64,000 nt of DNA from an uncultured Prevotellaceae bacterium (lineage in GTDB: Bacteria > Bacteroidota > Bacteroidia > Bacteroidales > Muribaculaceae). Location: positions 62,001-126,000 of the forward strand of contig CAMJXD010000002.1 of the NCBI GenBank assembly GCA_946409635.1. The letters are read 5' to 3'. Position numbers and translations under genes: made by a program. A model generated the notes under the pieces. It ran no database searches and was not told the origin of the DNA. It saw only the letters and a list, made by a program, of their open reading frames with translations. Numbering within the stretch: position 1 is the first letter of the stretch; every line of letters begins with the position of its first letter. Positions 56,866-64,000 of the stretch are shown piece after piece.

Positions 56866-59418
56866 CTATCCAAGAATTGTAGCAATCAATGCATTGACGT
56901 CGGCAATGTTGATCTCGCCGTCGCCGTTCACGTCGCCTGCTGGTGAGGACGCTCCGCTCAGGATCATATCGATGACGGTGTTCACGTCGGCAATGTTGAC
57001 CTCGCCGTCACCGTTCACGTCACCGGGCTGGAAGGCAGTCGTGCGGTACACGAAGCTGATGACGGGGCCGTAGGATGTGGTGTGGCTGTTTCCGTTAAAG
57101 TCCTGATAGGCAGTCTTGCAGCGTGCATAATATGTGGTTCCGTCCTGCAGCAGTTTGCCGTTGACCTTGATTTCCTCGGCTGGCAAGGTGGTCTCGTAGC
57201 GGCCGTCCTTCAGGGTCTCGATAAAGCGGGTGCGGCCCCATGTGGTGCCACTGTTCGACACCTCGACCACATAGCTTGTGGCCCATTGCTGTGGACGCAG
57301 GGCGATGTGCTGTCCCTTGTAGAGTACACCGCCGTCGACGGGCACGTCAAACCGTGCCGCTGCATGCGCTACCGAGAACCTCACCACGTTGCTGGTCATC
57401 GTCTCGCCGTCCACGGTGAGGAGCACCCTCACAAAGTAAGTGTTGCCGGGCTCCAGCAGCTCATAGGGGATTTCGAGTGACCCGGTCGTTGATGTCCCGG
57501 TAAAAATCGGCTTGCCGAACGTGTCATCGGCAGCCAGCTGCAACTCGGCGGGTGCCTCACTGCCGCAGGTATACCACGTGGCGGTCACTGGCACGTCCAG
57601 GTCCTCGCTGCCGTCGGCTGGCGAGGTGACGGTGAGCAGCATGGGGGTGAACGATCGCACCTCGCTCACGCCGCTGTAGCAGCTGTCGGCACACGACTGC
57701 ACGCGCCAGTACTGCACCTGACCATGAGTCAGCTTGCCAAACAGCAGCACACTGGCCACGGTGTCGGTCACGGTGACGCGTTCCAGCACGTTGCTAAACT
57801 CGGGCGACGTCGCGGTCTCGACAAGGTAGCTGGTCGCACCGTCCACGGCATGCCAGGTGAAACGGAACGGGGCATCGACCACGCCTCCGTCGGCGGGGGC
57901 GATGAGTTTAGGATTGTCAAGCTGGTCCAGCTCGATGCTCAGGAAGGCCGGTTCCCACTCGTTGCCCACGCGGTCCAGCACGCACACGGCAAACTGGTAG
58001 CCCTGCCTGTACTCCTCTGGGATGTCGATGGCCGTGTCGTAGCTCATCCCCACCAGATAATCAATCTGGCCGGTAAAGGTGTTGACATTCATCGTCATCG
58101 GGAAGGCATACACCGTGTAGCGCACGTTGTCATGTCCGTCCCACTGCAGGCGGTTGCCCACTCGTTCCAGGTTGGTCACCGGGCCGGGATCGTAGCCGTG
58201 CTTCCAGGGCATGGCGGGCGGCAATGCGGGCCTGGTAAACACGGTGTGTTTCAGGTAATGGGCCAGCGTGTTGCTATTCAGGGCATACAGGTACTTGCAC
58301 GAGTAGAAGATGGCACCGGGATTGCCGTCCTGCGAACTGGTGCGATTGAGTTCCACCTCGTCGGCATATTCCTTGTATTGTGCCGCGCCCGACGTGCTGG
58401 TTAGCGACGAAATCGACGACGAGATAAAGACCTGACGGCCAAACTTGGCTGCCACCTTGCCCCACCAGGGCGTGATCTTGCCATAGTCGGCGGTCGCGCC
58501 GATTTTCCAATAGACCTGTGGCGAGATGTAGTCGATGCTCTGGGCCGCCAGCCAGGCCAGCGGGTCGCTGAAGATGCCGTTATACTGCCAGTCGCTGCCT
58601 GACGGACACGGCTCTACTCCATATTGTGAGGCCACGGCACTGCTTGTGGCTGCCACGCCGGCGGGCGAGATGCCGTAGCGCACCTCGGGACGCGTCTCCT
58701 GTATCATGTCATACACGGCCTGCACCATGCGGTTGACGTTGTCCCGGCGCCAGTCTCCAAAACTGAGCGATGTTCCCGACTGCTGCCACTCGTCATAGTC
58801 CTGGGCGGTAGCATCGGTGGGAGTACCTTCAGGATAGAAGTAGTCGTCATAGAGGATTCCGTCCACATCATAGCCCGTGATGATTTCCTTGCACACGGCA
58901 ACGATGCGGTCGATAGTGCGCTGCTGCCCCGGGTCCAGGATAGTGTAGTTGCCGTGGGTGAGCAGCCAGCCGTCTTCCTTGAGTTCACGGTCCTGGGGGG
59001 TATTCCAGTCCGTGCCCGTACTCCAGCGGTAGGGGTTCACCCAGGCGTGGCACTCCATGCCGCGCTTGTGGCAGCCCTCGACGACGTATTGCAAGGGGTC
59101 GAAGCCGGGATCGGCGCCGCGCGTTCCCGTCAGGTAACTTGACCAGGGTTCGAGGCTCGACTTGTACATCGCGTCACACATCGAGCGCACCTGGAAGTTG
59201 ACTGCGTTAAAGTGGTTGACCTGCAAGGAGTCCAGCAGCCGGTCCATTTGGGCCATCTGCTTAGCGGCTCCCGCCCCCTGGCTTGGCCAGTCAAGGCACC
59301 ACACCGTGGCAATCCATGCCGAGCGGAATTCGCGCTTGGGGATTCCGTAAGCCCACGACTGAGCCAGCTGTCCCGACAGCAGCAGTCCCAGGGCAATCAT
59401 CGTGAAAAATCGTTTCAT
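56866..59418 (-). CDS. GHL10 (family 10-like) glycosyl hydrolase with dockerin repeats
   Basis: 850 residues. Signal peptide MKRFFTMIALGLLLSGQLAQSWA. A DUF187/GHL10 catalytic TIM barrel (about 25-400): FRSAWIATVWCLDWPS, NAVNFQVRSMCDAMYKS, HAWVNPYRW, DGILYDDYFYP and YGISPAGVAA. The acidic residues in the DDYF and barrel C-terminal strands are candidate catalytic residues. FnIII/Ig-like modules follow (about 415-790), then two dockerin-like repeats (GDVNGDGEVNIADVN, GDVNGDGEINIADVN) to the C-terminus. Related bacterial GHL10 proteins are exported and act on peptidoglycan or extracellular polysaccharide; the substrate is not established here. Own promoter at 59463-59493. Confidence 0.92.
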   Translation of the reverse strand: MKRFFTMIALGLLLSGQLAQSWAYGIPKREFRSAWIATVWCLDWPSQGAGAAKQMAQMDRLLDSLQVNHFNAVNFQVRSMCDAMYKSSLEPWSSYLTGTRGADPGFDPLQYVVEGCHKRGMECHAWVNPYRWSTGTDWNTPQDRELKEDGWLLTHGNYTILDPGQQRTIDRIVAVCKEIITGYDVDGILYDDYFYPEGTPTDATAQDYDEWQQSGTSLSFGDWRRDNVNRMVQAVYDMIQETRPEVRYGISPAGVAATSSAVASQYGVEPCPSGSDWQYNGIFSDPLAWLAAQSIDYISPQVYWKIGATADYGKITPWWGKVAAKFGRQVFISSSISSLTSTSGAAQYKEYADEVELNRTSSQDGNPGAIFYSCKYLYALNSNTLAHYLKHTVFTRPALPPAMPWKHGYDPGPVTNLERVGNRLQWDGHDNVRYTVYAFPMTMNVNTFTGQIDYLVGMSYDTAIDIPEEYRQGYQFAVCVLDRVGNEWEPAFLSIELDQLDNPKLIAPADGGVVDAPFRFTWHAVDGATSYLVETATSPEFSNVLERVTVTDTVASVLLFGKLTHGQVQYWRVQSCADSCYSGVSEVRSFTPMLLTVTSPADGSEDLDVPVTATWYTCGSEAPAELQLAADDTFGKPIFTGTSTTGSLEIPYELLEPGNTYFVRVLLTVDGETMTSNVVRFSVAHAAARFDVPVDGGVLYKGQHIALRPQQWATSYVVEVSNSGTTWGRTRFIETLKDGRYETTLPAEEIKVNGKLLQDGTTYYARCKTAYQDFNGNSHTTSYGPVISFVYRTTAFQPGDVNGDGEVNIADVNTVIDMILSGASSPAGDVNGDGEINIADVNALIATILG

Positions 59419-59462
59419 ATCCTGAACTTTTGTTGTTAATCTTTAATTCTTTTCGATTCGCA

Positions 59463-59493
59463 CAAAAGTAGCACAAAAAAAGCGCAACCGCAA
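59463..59493 (-). promoter_or_regulatory. Promoter of the GHL10 gene
   Basis: Minus-strand -7 TACTTTTG (59470-59463) and -33 TTG (59493-59491), 20-bp spacing. The -33 box lies in the loop of the upstream terminator hairpin. Confidence 0.6.
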
Positions 59494-59504
59494 GCGATTG
59501 CGCT
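59474..59504 (-). terminator. Terminator of the pyrE-SRPBCC unit
   Basis: On the minus strand AGCGCAA, a 10-nt loop, TTGCGCT and T7: a canonical rho-independent terminator 67 bp after the stop at 59571. Confidence 0.85.
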
Positions 59505-59570
59505 CTCTCTTATTGATATTTAATAGTTATTTAGTTAAAATGGGGATACGTTCAATCCCTGATGCCCTCA

Positions 59571-60014
59571 TCACAGCCGGTCAAAAGGGATGCGCGCCAG
59601 CAGGTCGCCAAAGCGCTCGGCACCCTCCTGCAGCTGGCCCTCTACCATCTTGCGCAGGAAGAACGGCAGGTTGAGCTGCAGCTCGGCGGTGCTCTGGGTG
59701 CTGGCATCGGGTTGCGGCTCCAGGTTGATGACCATGTTGATGGGCACGGGCGACTCCTTGGCGGTATACACCACGCGCTGGCCGTCGATGCTGCTCTCGT
59801 GGTCGAGCGACAGCGTCACTTCGCCCATGGGCGACTGGATGGAGATGGCGTCCTCAGTGAACTTCACGGCATCCAGGTGCTGACGGGCAGCATCGTCAAT
59901 CTGACCGGCATGGGCCTCGAGCTGCTGCTTGATGAGTGTGGGGTTAGTGAGTTTGCTGTAGATGGTCGCGGCATCACAGGCGATGCGGTGGGGGGTACTC
60001 TTGAATGATTCCAT
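59571..60014 (-). CDS. SRPBCC-fold protein
   Basis: 147 residues from the ATG at 60014 (MESFKSTPHRIACDAATIYSKLTNP); a start at 60038 is possible. The N-terminal helix with a following beta-rich body and a long C-terminal helix (LPFFLRKMVEGQLQEGAERFGDLLARIPFD) resembles the polyketide-cyclase/START-like fold seen in Bacteroidales next to pyrE. No catalytic signature; it would bind a hydrophobic or nucleotide-like ligand. It starts 59 bp after pyrE ends and shares its transcript. Confidence 0.75.
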   Translation of the reverse strand: MESFKSTPHRIACDAATIYSKLTNPTLIKQQLEAHAGQIDDAARQHLDAVKFTEDAISIQSPMGEVTLSLDHESSIDGQRVVYTAKESPVPINMVINLEPQPDASTQSTAELQLNLPFFLRKMVEGQLQEGAERFGDLLARIPFDRL

Positions 60015-60073
60015 GTTGTGTTTCTTGACTGTTGACAATGAATAGATAGTTGATTACCACATCAGGAACTGCA

Positions 60074-60727
60074 TCAGTCGATGGCATCAAAGCCTGCTGC
60101 AGCCCAGTTCTCGGGGTCGCCATGCCACTGCTGCAGCACTTCGGCATCGGCCTGGTTGAGGGTCTTGTTGTCCATCGCCACGTCGAGCATGGTGCCAAAG
60201 TTGGTAAGCGTGATAATGGGCAGCTTGGCTCGTTTCAGGGCCTTGGCTGCCATCGTGAACTGGTAATCAAAGATCACGACGACGCCCAGCACGATGCCTC
60301 CGGCCTCGCGCACGGTGTTCAGGCTCTTCATGCAGTTGTTGCCTGTCGACAGCTGGTCCTCGATGAGCACAACCTTCTGCCCTGGCTTGATGTCGCCCTC
60401 AATCAGGTTCTCCAGGCCATGGTCCTTGGGGGTGGAACGGACGTACACAAAGGGCATTGCCAGCGAGTCGGCCACCAGGGCGCCGTGGGCGATGGCTCCG
60501 GTGGCGATGCCGGCAATGACGTCGGCGTCGCCAAAGTTCTCCATGATCAGGCGGGCCATTTCCACCTTGATCAGGTTGCGCACTTCAGGGTATGAGAGTG
60601 TCATGCGCAGGTCAGTATAAATAGGTGAATTCCAACCCGTTGCCCACGAGAATGGGCTATCGGGCTGCAACTTGATCGCATTTATCTGCATCAGCTTCTC
60701 GGCAAGCAATGTATCTAAATTTTTCAT
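60074..60727 (-). CDS. pyrE: Orotate phosphoribosyltransferase
   Basis: 217 residues. It couples orotate and PRPP to orotidine 5'-phosphate in UMP synthesis. Conserved: LQPDSPFSWATGWNSPIYTDLR near the start (substrate Lys/Ser-Pro loop), DVIAGIATGAIAHGALVAD, FVYVRSTPKDHG and the PRPP-binding VVLIEDQLSTGNNCMKSL. Length is standard. Promoter -7 TAATTTCG at 60775-60768 on the minus strand. Cytoplasmic. Confidence 0.95.
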   Translation of the reverse strand: MKNLDTLLAEKLMQINAIKLQPDSPFSWATGWNSPIYTDLRMTLSYPEVRNLIKVEMARLIMENFGDADVIAGIATGAIAHGALVADSLAMPFVYVRSTPKDHGLENLIEGDIKPGQKVVLIEDQLSTGNNCMKSLNTVREAGGIVLGVVVIFDYQFTMAAKALKRAKLPIITLTNFGTMLDVAMDNKTLNQADAEVLQQWHGDPENWAAAGFDAID

Positions 60728-60767
60728 CTTGTCAGTAAAAGTGGTCGTTAACGGTTTAAAAGACCTG

Positions 60768-60775
60768 CGAAATTA
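60768..60775 (-). promoter_or_regulatory. Promoter -7 element of pyrE
   Basis: Minus-strand TAATTTCG (one mismatch to the consensus TTTG), 41 bp before the pyrE start; no convincing -33. Confidence 0.4.
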
Positions 60776-60840
60776 GCAATTTTCTTGCTTATTGCCGTAA
60801 CAAAACGGGAAGAAAACGATAAAATTTACGAATTTTGACG

Positions 60841-60848
60841 TATATTTG
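60841..60848 (+). promoter_or_regulatory. Promoter -7 element of the patatin-recX-comF unit
   Basis: TATATTTG, perfect -7, 30 bp before the ATG at 60878; no well-placed -33. Confidence 0.5.
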
Positions 60849-60877
60849 CCACTCGTTAAGAAAAACCAAGCAAGAAT

Positions 60878-61771
60878 ATGGCTACTGTCAAGACGGGCAT
60901 TGTCCTCGAGGGTGGCGGCATGCGCGGCATGTACACCAGCGGCATCCTGGATGTGCTCATGGAAAATCATATCTATGTCGACGGCATGGTGGGCGTGTCG
61001 GCGGGCATAGCTTTCGGTTGCAACTACAAGTCGCGCCAGATTGGGCGTGCGCTGCGCTACAACGTGCGCTTTGCGCGCGACAAGCGCTACAGCGGCATCA
61101 GGTCGCTCATCACGACGGGCAACTACTACAATGCCCACTTTGCCTACAAGCTGGTGCCCACCCATTACGACGTGTTTGATTACAACGCTTTCGAGGACTC
61201 GCCCATGGAGTGCTTCGCGGTGTGCTTCGACGTCAATAACGGCGAGGGCGTCTACCAGCGCCTCACGCGTGTCGACAACGATTTCTTTGACTGGATCAGG
61301 GCTTCGGCGTCCATGCCGGTCGTCTCCACTCCGGTCGAGGTGGGCGGACGCTTGCTGCTCGACGGCGGTCTGGCTGATTCCATCCCGCTGGAGTTCATGA
61401 TGAGCAAGGGATATGAGCGCAACATCGTCATCCTCACCCGTGAAGACGGGTTCCGCAAGACCACCGAGCACGGCCTGTGGCTCATGAAGCCGCTGCTGCG
61501 CAAGTGGCCCTTGGTCATCGAGGCACTCAAGAAGCGTCCCGCCCACTACAATCAGCAGCTGCAGCTGGTGCGTGAGCAGGAGCGCAAGGGCACGGCCTTT
61601 GTCTTCAGGCCAGCCAAGCCGCTGAACGTCAGCCGCACGACGCATGACCCCGCCGAGATGAACCGTGTCTATCAGCAGGGACGTGACGAGGCGTTGCAGC
61701 GCCTTGATGAGCTGAAGGCGTTCCTTGCCAGCGATACAGTTAGCCCATCAGATACAGCCTCCCATGAGTAA
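60878..61771 (+). CDS. Patatin-like phospholipase
   Basis: 297 residues. The oxyanion loop GGGMRGMYTSGILDVL (near residues 12-27), nucleophile Ser in GVSAGIAFG (GxSxG, near 44) and the Asp of the dyad in DGGLADSIPLEF are all present, so it should be an active lipid acyl hydrolase. It has a basic, cytoplasmic-looking sequence without signal peptide, resembling the RssA/YjjU-type group. Its stop overlaps recX by 8 bp, so three genes (patatin, recX, comF) form one coupled operon. Confidence 0.93.
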   Translation: MATVKTGIVLEGGGMRGMYTSGILDVLMENHIYVDGMVGVSAGIAFGCNYKSRQIGRALRYNVRFARDKRYSGIRSLITTGNYYNAHFAYKLVPTHYDVFDYNAFEDSPMECFAVCFDVNNGEGVYQRLTRVDNDFFDWIRASASMPVVSTPVEVGGRLLLDGGLADSIPLEFMMSKGYERNIVILTREDGFRKTTEHGLWLMKPLLRKWPLVIEALKKRPAHYNQQLQLVREQERKGTAFVFRPAKPLNVSRTTHDPAEMNRVYQQGRDEALQRLDELKAFLASDTVSPSDTASHE

Positions 61772-62258
61772 CGCTCGTCGACCCCTCACACCACAGCAGG
61801 CCATGAACCGCGCTGCGGCCTTGTGTGCCCGCAGCGAGCAGGCCCCCGGGGACATCTGCGACAAGCTGCTCAAGTGGGGCCTATCGACAGCCGACGCCCG
61901 CCAGGTGGTGACCGCACTGCGTGAGCAGGGATTCATCGACGAGCAACGGTTTGCCAACGCCTTTGTCAAGGACCGTTTCGCCTTCAATGGCTGGGGGCGC
62001 ATCAAGATAACCCACCAGCTCAGGTTGAAAAGCATTCCCGCCGACGTCATCGACACAGCCCTGACGGCTATCAACGAGGAGCAATACCGCGCCCGGCTCA
62101 CCGAACTGCTCGGCGCCAAGTGGCGACAGGTGGGCAGCCGTGAGCCTCGGGCGGCATGGGCCGCGATGATGCGCTTTGCCGCATCACGCGGGTTTGAGGC
62201 CCATCTGGCCAGCGAGTGTATCAAGCAAGTGACCCGCCTCGATGTGGACGACGATTAA
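61764..62258 (+). CDS. recX: Regulatory protein RecX
   Basis: 164 residues from the ATG at 61764, overlapping the previous gene by 8 bp. Three-helix repeats typical of RecX: AAALCARSEQAPGDICDKLLKWG, VVTALREQGFIDEQRFANAFVKDRF, then GWGRIKITHQLRLKSIPADVIDTAL. RecX binds RecA filaments and limits recombination/SOS. It overlaps comF by 17 bp; no recA is adjacent. Confidence 0.93.
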   Translation: MSNARRPLTPQQAMNRAAALCARSEQAPGDICDKLLKWGLSTADARQVVTALREQGFIDEQRFANAFVKDRFAFNGWGRIKITHQLRLKSIPADVIDTALTAINEEQYRARLTELLGAKWRQVGSREPRAAWAAMMRFAASRGFEAHLASECIKQVTRLDVDDD

Positions 62259-62952
62259 ACACTGGTTGGGCGCAGCGGCCGACGTGGCCTTGCCACGCCT
62301 GTGCCCCGTATGCGGCAAGCCGCTCGATGCCGACGAGACCTGGCTGTGCCGATTGTGCATGGCAGCATTGCCGCGCACCCGCTATGAGGACGTGACATTC
62401 AACGCCATGGAGCAGCACTTTGCCGGCAAGGTGCCCATCGAGCGCGCAACGGCCTACTTCTTCTACGAGAAAGGGGCACCCTATGCAAGCATCCTTCACG
62501 ACATCAAGTACCATAGCATGCCACGCATGGGCAGCTGGCTGGCCGCTCGTGCCGTCGACGACATGGCCACGAGCCGCTTCTTTGACGGCATCGAGGCCGT
62601 GACGGCCGTCCCCCTGCATCGCAGCAAGCTGGCCAAGCGCGGCTACAACCAGAGCCTATACATCGCACGCGGCATCGCCGACAGGCTGGGCATCACCTGT
62701 GTCGAGGCCCTGAAGGCCATTCGCCCCCACTCCACCCAGACCCACAAGGGAGCCCTGGACCGCTGGCTCAACATCCAGGGCAACTATGTCCTTAACGAGA
62801 AAATGGCCACATCACTGGCCGGCAAACACGTCCTGCTGGTCGACGACGTCATCACCACCGGCTCAACGCTCACCGCCTGTGCAACCCAGCTGAAAAAAAT
62901 CCCTGGCACAACGGTCTCACTCTTCACCCTGGCCGCCGCACGACTCGATTGA
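62242..62952 (+). CDS. comF: ComF family phosphoribosyltransferase-like protein
   Basis: 236 residues. N-terminal zinc-finger CPVCGKPLDADETWLCRLC and C-terminal PRTase motif VLLVDDVITTGSTLTAC. The linking VPLHRSKLAKRGYNQS is the family signature. In competent bacteria ComF supports single-strand DNA uptake; in Bacteroidales its role is untested, though coupling with RecX is consistent with DNA handling. Overlaps recX by 17 bp. Confidence 0.93.
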   Translation: MWTTIKHWLGAAADVALPRLCPVCGKPLDADETWLCRLCMAALPRTRYEDVTFNAMEQHFAGKVPIERATAYFFYEKGAPYASILHDIKYHSMPRMGSWLAARAVDDMATSRFFDGIEAVTAVPLHRSKLAKRGYNQSLYIARGIADRLGITCVEALKAIRPHSTQTHKGALDRWLNIQGNYVLNEKMATSLAGKHVLLVDDVITTGSTLTACATQLKKIPGTTVSLFTLAAARLD

Positions 62953-63001
62953 GCCTCCACTGCTCACACCCATCAGATACTCTTCCCCTATAAAAACATC
63001 A

Positions 63002-63022
63002 ACGGCACCTTTTCGGTGCCGT
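63002..63022. terminator. Bidirectional terminator between comF and rpoZ
   Basis: ACGGCACC-ttttc-GGTGCCGT, an 8-bp perfect stem between convergent genes. The minus-strand tail (TTGATGTTTTTA) is moderately T-rich. Confidence 0.8.
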
Positions 63023-63035
63023 CAACTGTATTTCC

Positions 63036-63368
63036 TTAAAATTCTTCTTTTTCCTTGGCCAGATTGCGATAGGCCAACTTATCTTCCAGATACTCCTGGG
63101 TAGCGATCAACGTGGGCTTGGGCAGCTTCTCGTAATACTTCGAAATCTCAATTTGCTCTCGGTTCTCGCTGATCTCCTCAAGGTTATCGTTCAGGGTCGC
63201 AAACTCCTGAAGTTTCTTCTCAAGATCAGACTTCATCTCGGCGGCAATCTGGTTGGCACGCTTGCTGATGATGCAAACGGTCTCATAGATGTTGCCCGTG
63301 GGCTCTGCCATCTTTATGATGTCATGAACGGTAGTGGTGAGTGGCGCGTTAGTCTTCTTGTAATCCAT
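63036..63368 (-). CDS. rpoZ: DNA-directed RNA polymerase omega subunit
   Basis: 110 residues: the MDYKKTNAPLTTTVHDIIKMAEPTGNIYETVCIISKRANQIAAEMK start, then a coiled segment and ELPKPTLIATQEYLEDKLAYRN. This is the Bacteroidetes form of omega, a core assembly subunit of RNA polymerase. It lies 49 bp downstream of bamD on the same strand, an order seen across Bacteroidales. Confidence 0.9.
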   Translation of the reverse strand: MDYKKTNAPLTTTVHDIIKMAEPTGNIYETVCIISKRANQIAAEMKSDLEKKLQEFATLNDNLEEISENREQIEISKYYEKLPKPTLIATQEYLEDKLAYRNLAKEKEEF

Positions 63369-63417
63369 AATTGACTGCTGTAATTATTATAATGTGTTAT
63401 TATTCTCGGGTTTGACG

Positions 63418-64000
63418 TCAGTTGACGTGCTTGTTGGCTATCTTGAAGATGTTGTCGGCCTCCTTGCGCATCTTGCTCTCGGGAAAGTCGTTGATAAACG
63501 AGTAGTACTCGTCGATGACGGTGCGGAAGCGCTCGGCCTTCTTCTCCTCGACGCTCTCGACGGCCTCGCGGTAACGGGCACGCAGCACCAGCATCTCCAG
63601 GTCCTCTTTATACTTGCTATAAGGGTAGCTCTTGATGGCATTCTGGGCCGTAATCACCGCACTCTCATAGTTGTTACCCATATAATTGCCCAGGTTGTAG
63701 TAGAGCGTGGCGTTCTGCAGTTCCTTGAGGACGAGCTTATCCTGCAGCTCAAACACGGCACTCTGGGCTATCGACGCCTTGTCGCTCTTGGGATAGTAGT
63801 CCAGAAAAGCCTGCAACTCCTCCATCGCGCGTATCGTCTCGGTCTGGTCCAACTGTGGATCAGGCGAATCCAAATAGAAGCCATAGCCAGCATAGAAACG
63901 GGCCAGCTCGGCATATTGGCCGCGAGGATAACGCTGGTAATACTGCCTGAAGTAGGACCCCGAGCTGATGTAATCCTTGTTCTCGTAGTAGCTCAGTCCC
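63418..64000 (-). CDS. bamD: Outer membrane protein assembly factor BamD (5' partial)
   Basis: The frame stays open to the window edge, so the N-terminus (signal and lipobox) is missing; a TTG at 63873 is internal. The visible ~194 residues are TPR-like helices: YENKDYISSGSYFRQYYQRYP, AELARFYAGYGFYLDSPDP, AMEELQAFLDYYPKSDKA, LYYNLGNYMGNNYESAVITAQNAIKSYPYSKYKE and EYYSFINDFPESKMRKEADNIF. BamD is an outer-membrane lipoprotein of the Bam complex that presents barrel proteins for insertion. Probably co-transcribed with rpoZ. Confidence 0.92.
   Translation of the reverse strand, partial: GLSYYENKDYISSGSYFRQYYQRYPRGQYAELARFYAGYGFYLDSPDPQLDQTETIRAMEELQAFLDYYPKSDKASIAQSAVFELQDKLVLKELQNATLYYNLGNYMGNNYESAVITAQNAIKSYPYSKYKEDLEMLVLRARYREAVESVEEKKAERFRTVIDEYYSFINDFPESKMRKEADNIFKIANKHVN

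Noticed and set aside
14421-59418. A classical cellulosome
   Set aside because: No cohesin, scaffoldin, cellulase or CBM3 is visible. Dockerin-like repeats alone do not establish one.
1-64000. tRNA, rRNA, phage, transposon or plasmid functions
   Set aside because: I looked through the intergenic gaps for tRNA T-loop signatures and inverted-repeat ends and among the proteins for integrases, transposases, capsid or replication proteins, and found none.

Overview
The window reads as the chromosome of a gut-type Bacteroidales bacterium. Support: repeated Bacteroidetes-type promoters (-7 TAnnTTTG, with a -33 TTTG/TTG about 19-21 bp upstream), almost no Shine-Dalgarno sequences, T9SS-like C-terminal sorting tails, DUF5723 and BspA-type leucine-rich repeat proteins, a Bacteroidetes-type RNA polymerase omega subunit, and many secreted proteins with dockerin-like repeats. 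The high GC (by eye well above 50%) and the dockerin abundance fit Muribaculaceae or Prevotellaceae better than Bacteroides itself; this placement is inference. I found no rRNA, tRNA, CRISPR array, prophage, transposase or plasmid function.

Layout. 1-5.75 kb: the end of a secreted LRR protein, then a leftward operon (serine acetyltransferase-like protein, AT-rich GT2 glycosyltransferase, DUF5723 outer-membrane protein). 6-14.3 kb: pdxA, a HAD hydrolase, a nucleotidyltransferase, inositol-3-phosphate synthase, a tyrosine autokinase for polysaccharide export with a Gly-Tyr tail, and UDP-glucose dehydrogenase. 14.4-21.9 kb: a secreted endonuclease I and a divergent GH13 alpha-amylase (both with dockerin repeats), a candidate small RNA, and a thioredoxin-fold lipoprotein without CxxC. 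22-26.3 kb: two divergent glycosyltransferases and a His-rich heavy-metal P-type ATPase. 26.6-31.7 kb: leftward operon of two rhomboids, an endonuclease/exonuclease/phosphatase membrane protein and an M3 peptidase lipoprotein. 31.8-35.6 kb: HU and a BspA-type LRR-dockerin protein. 35.7-39.6 kb: NhaD antiporter, two orphans and a dicarboxylate/amino-acid symporter. 39.7-45.2 kb: FemAB/GNAT-like acyltransferase plus Wzx-like flippase, greA, HIT protein, AraC regulator plus bile-acid/Na+ symporter-family gene. 45.3-49.5 kb: parE-coaD-S41 protease. 49.7-59.4 kb: a run of secreted dockerin proteins (FnIII/jellyroll protein, VWA-SUMF1 protein, GHL10 glycosidase-like protein) with a PrsW protease and a sodium:solute symporter. 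59.5-64 kb: pyrE-SRPBCC, patatin-recX-comF and bamD-rpoZ.

How the genes fit together. Much of the content is envelope biology: glycosyltransferases, flippase, tyrosine autokinase and Ugd for surface polysaccharide; inositol phosphate, possibly for inositol lipids; and secreted enzymes and adhesins carrying dockerin-like Ca-binding repeats. Six proteins here carry such repeats, yet no cohesin is visible. In one the repeats lie directly behind the signal peptide instead of at the C-terminus. This cohesin-less dockerin set is the most system-like signal I see. Other signals are a 42-bp dispersed hairpin repeat in two copies, a LacI-type palindrome upstream of the amylase, and a promoter-terminator unit without an ORF.
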